A stretch of 64,000 nt of DNA from an uncultured Myxococcales bacterium (lineage in GTDB: Bacteria; Myxococcota_A; UBA9042), in contig CAISBR010000014.1 of NCBI GenBank assembly GCA_903883645.1, positions 1-64,000 on the forward strand, in the 5' to 3' direction. Positions 61,591-64,000 of the stretch are shown here, piece by piece; within the stretch, counting starts at the first letter, position 1, and each line of letters begins with the position of its first letter. The notes beneath the pieces were generated by a model that had not been told where the DNA came from, did no database searches, and saw nothing but the letters and a program-made list of their open reading frames with translations. The position numbers and the translations under genes were made by a program.

Positions 61591-63261
61591 ATGAAGGAAA
61601 ATGCAATGATGCAAATTGATTGTTCGGCAATGGGCCGCCGCAGCTGGTCGGCGATCGCACTGCGGGCCGCCCTGCTCTGCTCTGGACTTGGCGCAAGCGC
61701 GCTGGCGTGGGCTGAAGAACCGGCACCCACCGCGCCCGCGCCCGCACCCACCGCGCCCGCACCCACCGGCGAAGGCCGCAAAGAAACCAATTGCAGCGAC
61801 CGCAAAGACGACGACGGCGACGGCTTGGTCGACTGCGCGGACCACGACTGCGCCACCAGCCCCGACTGCAAAGTGGGCAGCGGCCCCGAAAACAGCAACG
61901 CCCGCTGCAGCGACTGGTTCGACAACGACGGCGACGGCTTTATCGACTGCGACGACCCCGACTGCGAGGGATCGGGCGTAACGGTCTGCAAGGGCTCGTG
62001 GAAAGACGCTGCGAATAGCAGCTCGAGCGCGGCAGCCAGCACCGTAGACGACATGCCCGAGTTGGGCGCCGGCCAAACGGTCGAGGACTTGATCGGCAAG
62101 GGCGGCGACAAAGACGGCGAGCGCAACGACGAAGTGTGCTCGGACGGCATCGACAACGACAACGACGGCCGGGTGGATTGCGCCGACTTCGGCTGCCGCT
62201 TTGACCCCGACGTCACCGTTTGCCGGGGCAATCCGGGCATTCGCTTCGGCGTGGTCGGCCGGGTCGAAGGTGGCATGGCGAAGACCGATACCGGCGAAAA
62301 CAAGACGCTGGTGAGCACGAACACGTACGACACGCGGTTCTCGACCCTGTCCGTGCGCGCATTTGGCCCCACGCCGCTGGTGCAGAACTCGTTCTTCTTG
62401 GTTTCGGCCCACTTGGACGGCACGCCGCGCGTCACGTTTGCCATGTTCCAGATGCCGATTGGCAATACCGGCCACTTCTTCTCGGTCAATAGCGGCGGCG
62501 CGTCGCTGTCGACGGCGCTGATCGTGTCGCCGAGCAAGCAGCTGCTGCTGGAGCCGGCGTACTACCTGACCAATGCGTTTGAGCAGCCCACCGGCGGTTC
62601 GGCCGAAGTCTGGGGCCCGCTGATGGCGCAGAATCGCCTGAGTTATCGCGTGTTTACCTCGGCCGGCGCCGGTGCCTATGGTGTGGTTGGCGCGCTGTCG
62701 TCGACGACGGGCACTGGGGTAACGAACAATTTCCCATTTAACCTGGGCGCGCAAGTTATCGGAAATATTGTTGGAACGCTGAGCCGCTGGGACTCGCCGT
62801 TCTTGTACGTGCCGGTGCCGACCGCCTTGGGCGTGACGTTTGGCGGCAAGTTCGAGCAGCGGCCGACGGAGCAGTACCCGGTGATGCACATGGGCAGCGT
62901 GTTCCGCCATAAGCGCTTGTATATCAAGGGCGAAGGTGCGTTCAAGCGCGTGCTGGACTACAACGCCAACGCCTTTATGTACAACGTAGAGGCAGGCGTG
63001 TTGCTGTGGCCCAAGTACTTGATGCTGGCTGCAGATTTTGGCAGTTTCGTCGCCACCGATTACGCGATGGGCAGTACGGCGCGCAAAGATGTGAACCGCC
63101 AGCGCGACGAGCAGCAGTTTCGCGTGGCGCTGCACGCCTACGTGTGGAAGAACGTGGGCATCGCCAGCTTGCTGTACCGCGACGATCAGCTACAGGGCAC
63201 GGTCAAGGACCCGCCGACGCACTTGCGCGAGCTGACGGCTAATCTGCAGTTCCGCTTCTAA
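61591..63261 (+). CDS. Outer-membrane barrel protein with three Cys/Asp modules
   Basis: The 556-residue product has a signal peptide with AxA cleavage (LAWA-EEP), an Ala/Pro/Thr linker, and three 20-residue Cys/Asp modules (68-87, 106-125, 183-202) as in the preceding lipoprotein. From about 215 on it has alternating strands with aromatic belts and ends in LQFRF, a C-terminal Phe signal for the outer-membrane assembly machine. It is probably a porin-like barrel with an exposed or periplasmic metal-binding tip. GAGGATAAGATC precedes the ATG at 61591. Confidence 0.9.
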   Translation: MKENAMMQIDCSAMGRRSWSAIALRAALLCSGLGASALAWAEEPAPTAPAPAPTAPAPTGEGRKETNCSDRKDDDGDGLVDCADHDCATSPDCKVGSGPENSNARCSDWFDNDGDGFIDCDDPDCEGSGVTVCKGSWKDAANSSSSAAASTVDDMPELGAGQTVEDLIGKGGDKDGERNDEVCSDGIDNDNDGRVDCADFGCRFDPDVTVCRGNPGIRFGVVGRVEGGMAKTDTGENKTLVSTNTYDTRFSTLSVRAFGPTPLVQNSFFLVSAHLDGTPRVTFAMFQMPIGNTGHFFSVNSGGASLSTALIVSPSKQLLLEPAYYLTNAFEQPTGGSAEVWGPLMAQNRLSYRVFTSAGAGAYGVVGALSSTTGTGVTNNFPFNLGAQVIGNIVGTLSRWDSPFLYVPVPTALGVTFGGKFEQRPTEQYPVMHMGSVFRHKRLYIKGEGAFKRVLDYNANAFMYNVEAGVLLWPKYLMLAADFGSFVATDYAMGSTARKDVNRQRDEQQFRVALHAYVWKNVGIASLLYRDDQLQGTVKDPPTHLRELTANLQFRF

Positions 63262-63288
63262 TTTTGCACAGATAAGCAACTTCGGCTG

Positions 63289-63328
63289 GGCGCGCTGCAA
63301 AAAAATCGCACGCGCCTTGTCGATTTTT
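63289..63328 (+). terminator. Possible terminator after the barrel gene
   Basis: GGCGCG (63289-63294) and CGCGCC (63311-63316) can pair around a loop that contains an A7 run, followed by ttgtcgattttt. The stem is only 6 bp and the loop is long, so the call is weak. Confidence 0.35.
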
Positions 63329-63405
63329 GGCCCAACCACCGCGGCAAAACGTGCGCTCAGATCGATCACCCTAATGCGCGCTGCAATGCGGCGACTGGGG
63401 TGGCG

Positions 63406-64000
63406 ATGGAGCGGACGGGGCAAGGACTGCGCGTGGGGGCGGGCGAGGGGCTGCGCGGGCGGCTGTGGGCGCCGGCGGGGCTGGTGGCGGTGGCGGGCAC
63501 GCTGCTGGGGCTCGAGGCCGCTCTAGCTCAGCATTTTGCATGGTTGGCGGTGGCGGCGGCAGTGGTGGCGCTGCTGCTGCCGGGGCCGCGGCGGGTGCGG
63601 CGGGTGGCGGGGTGGCTGCTGCTGCTGGCGGTGGCGCTGCTGCGGGCGAGCGGGTCGCAAGTGCCTTCGCCAACTCTAGATTTGCCGCAGCCGCGGAGTT
63701 GGGCGCCCCTGCACGAGCTCGAAGTGGCGAGCGAGCCGGAGTGGACGCCGACCGGTCACCGCTTCGACGCCAACTGGCTGTGGCGCTGCCCGCCGGCGAT
63801 TGAGACGGGGCCGTGCGAGGCCCGCTGGGGGCGGCTGCGGGTCGAAGTGCGCGGAAACAACGTGCGTATCGGCCGCGGGCAGCGCGTGCGACTGGCGGGG
63901 TTTGTGTCGCCGCCGCTGGCGTTTGCGAATCCGGGCAGTATCGACCTGGGGCCGAGCTGGCGCCAGCAGCAGCGCTGGGGCACTGTGCATGTGCCTGAAG
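63406..64000 (+). CDS. ComEC/Rec2-like competence protein, N-terminal part (3' partial)
   Basis: The frame is open to the last base, giving 198 residues. The start (ATG 63406) is followed by a basic region and two membrane helices (about 25-45 and 46-85; WLAVAAAVVALLLP, WLLLLAVALLRA). A beta-rich domain follows, with GRLRVEVRGNN, VRLAGFVSPPLAFANPGSIDLG and WRQQQRWG. This last pattern matches the N-terminal (DUF4131-like) domain of ComEC, where an xLxxPxPAxNPGGFD stretch is typical. ComEC forms the channel for DNA uptake. The rest of the gene lies to the right of the window, so the call rests on this domain only. Confidence 0.75.
   Translation, partial: MERTGQGLRVGAGEGLRGRLWAPAGLVAVAGTLLGLEAALAQHFAWLAVAAAVVALLLPGPRRVRRVAGWLLLLAVALLRASGSQVPSPTLDLPQPRSWAPLHELEVASEPEWTPTGHRFDANWLWRCPPAIETGPCEARWGRLRVEVRGNNVRIGRGQRVRLAGFVSPPLAFANPGSIDLGPSWRQQQRWGTVHVPE

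Noticed and set aside
61342-63135. Long open frame on the minus strand, antisense to the two repeat-protein genes
   Set aside because: It mirrors the Asp/Cys repeat codons of the plus strand and has no ribosome binding site or recognisable domain. The plus-strand genes have signal peptides and ribosome binding sites.
1-64000. Search for rRNA, tRNA and CRISPR arrays in all gaps
   Set aside because: No cloverleaf-like segment with GGTTCGA, no conserved rRNA stretch and no regular repeat-spacer pattern were seen. The repeats that do occur are coding or of two copies only.

Overview
The window reads as a GC-rich chromosomal segment of a Gram-negative bacterium, most likely a member of the Myxococcota or a related former deltaproteobacterial lineage. 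This is an inference from gene content: two Hanks-type Ser/Thr kinases, several FHA-like modules, a sigma54 activator with an FHA-like domain, AgmX/PglI-type TonB-like proteins, many lipoproteins with Cys-rich or Ala/Pro-rich tails, and Asp/Cys metal-binding-type repeats. I see no rRNA, tRNA, CRISPR array, transposase or phage gene. About 56 protein genes fill almost the whole window, and both ends cut a gene (a DPRQ-repeat/KOW-like protein on the left, a ComEC-like protein on the right).

Layout. 1-7.4 kb: repeat protein, Ser/Thr kinase with a divergent PH-like membrane protein, divergent PlsC acyltransferase, and a TPR protein overlapping a sigma54 activator. 7.5-12 kb (minus strand): kinase-lipoprotein-SH3 cluster and a cdd/PNP nucleoside salvage pair. 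12-20.6 kb: MBL-fold lipoprotein, grpE, two large lipoproteins, FHA-GGDEF protein, reductase-like SDR, coaE. 20.6-24.7 kb: two paralogous FHA-like/TM/AgmX (TonB-like) proteins, each with its own sigma70-like promoter. 25-34.5 kb: lipoprotein, ribH-nusB-M17N run, a MepA-HEAT fusion, pgsA, a DsbD-thioredoxin fusion, rpmE, speE. 34.7-43.6 kb: 2-oxoacid dehydrogenase E1beta and E2, polytopic glycosyltransferase-like protein, methyltransferase, radical SAM enzyme, SDR, uvrB. 43.7-56.4 kb: three small lipoproteins, a CoA-transferase A subunit with no B subunit, amidohydrolase lipoprotein, flippase-like membrane protein, folK, DsbA-like lipoprotein, gmk, gltX, an unknown protein, thiolase, TPR protein. 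56.9-63.3 kb: exbB-exbD-exbD, a secreted nuclease, then a lipoprotein and an outer-membrane barrel that share a 20-residue Cys/Asp module. 63.4 kb to the end: start of a ComEC-like gene.

How the parts may work together. The most coherent theme is envelope energy transduction and phospho-signalling. Two proteins have cytoplasmic FHA-like modules, one membrane segment and a periplasmic TonB-like AgmX domain. The ExbB/ExbD/ExbD motor 32 kb away is followed by a lipoprotein and a barrel built with the same Asp/Cys repeat. FHA-like modules also occur in a diguanylate cyclase and a sigma54 activator, and two Ser/Thr kinases are present. I propose, as inference only, a phosphorylation-gated TonB/Tol-like machine acting on a repeat-bearing outer-membrane complex. 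The remaining genes are mostly housekeeping (coaE, ribH, nusB, pgsA, rpmE, speE, uvrB, folK, gmk, gltX).
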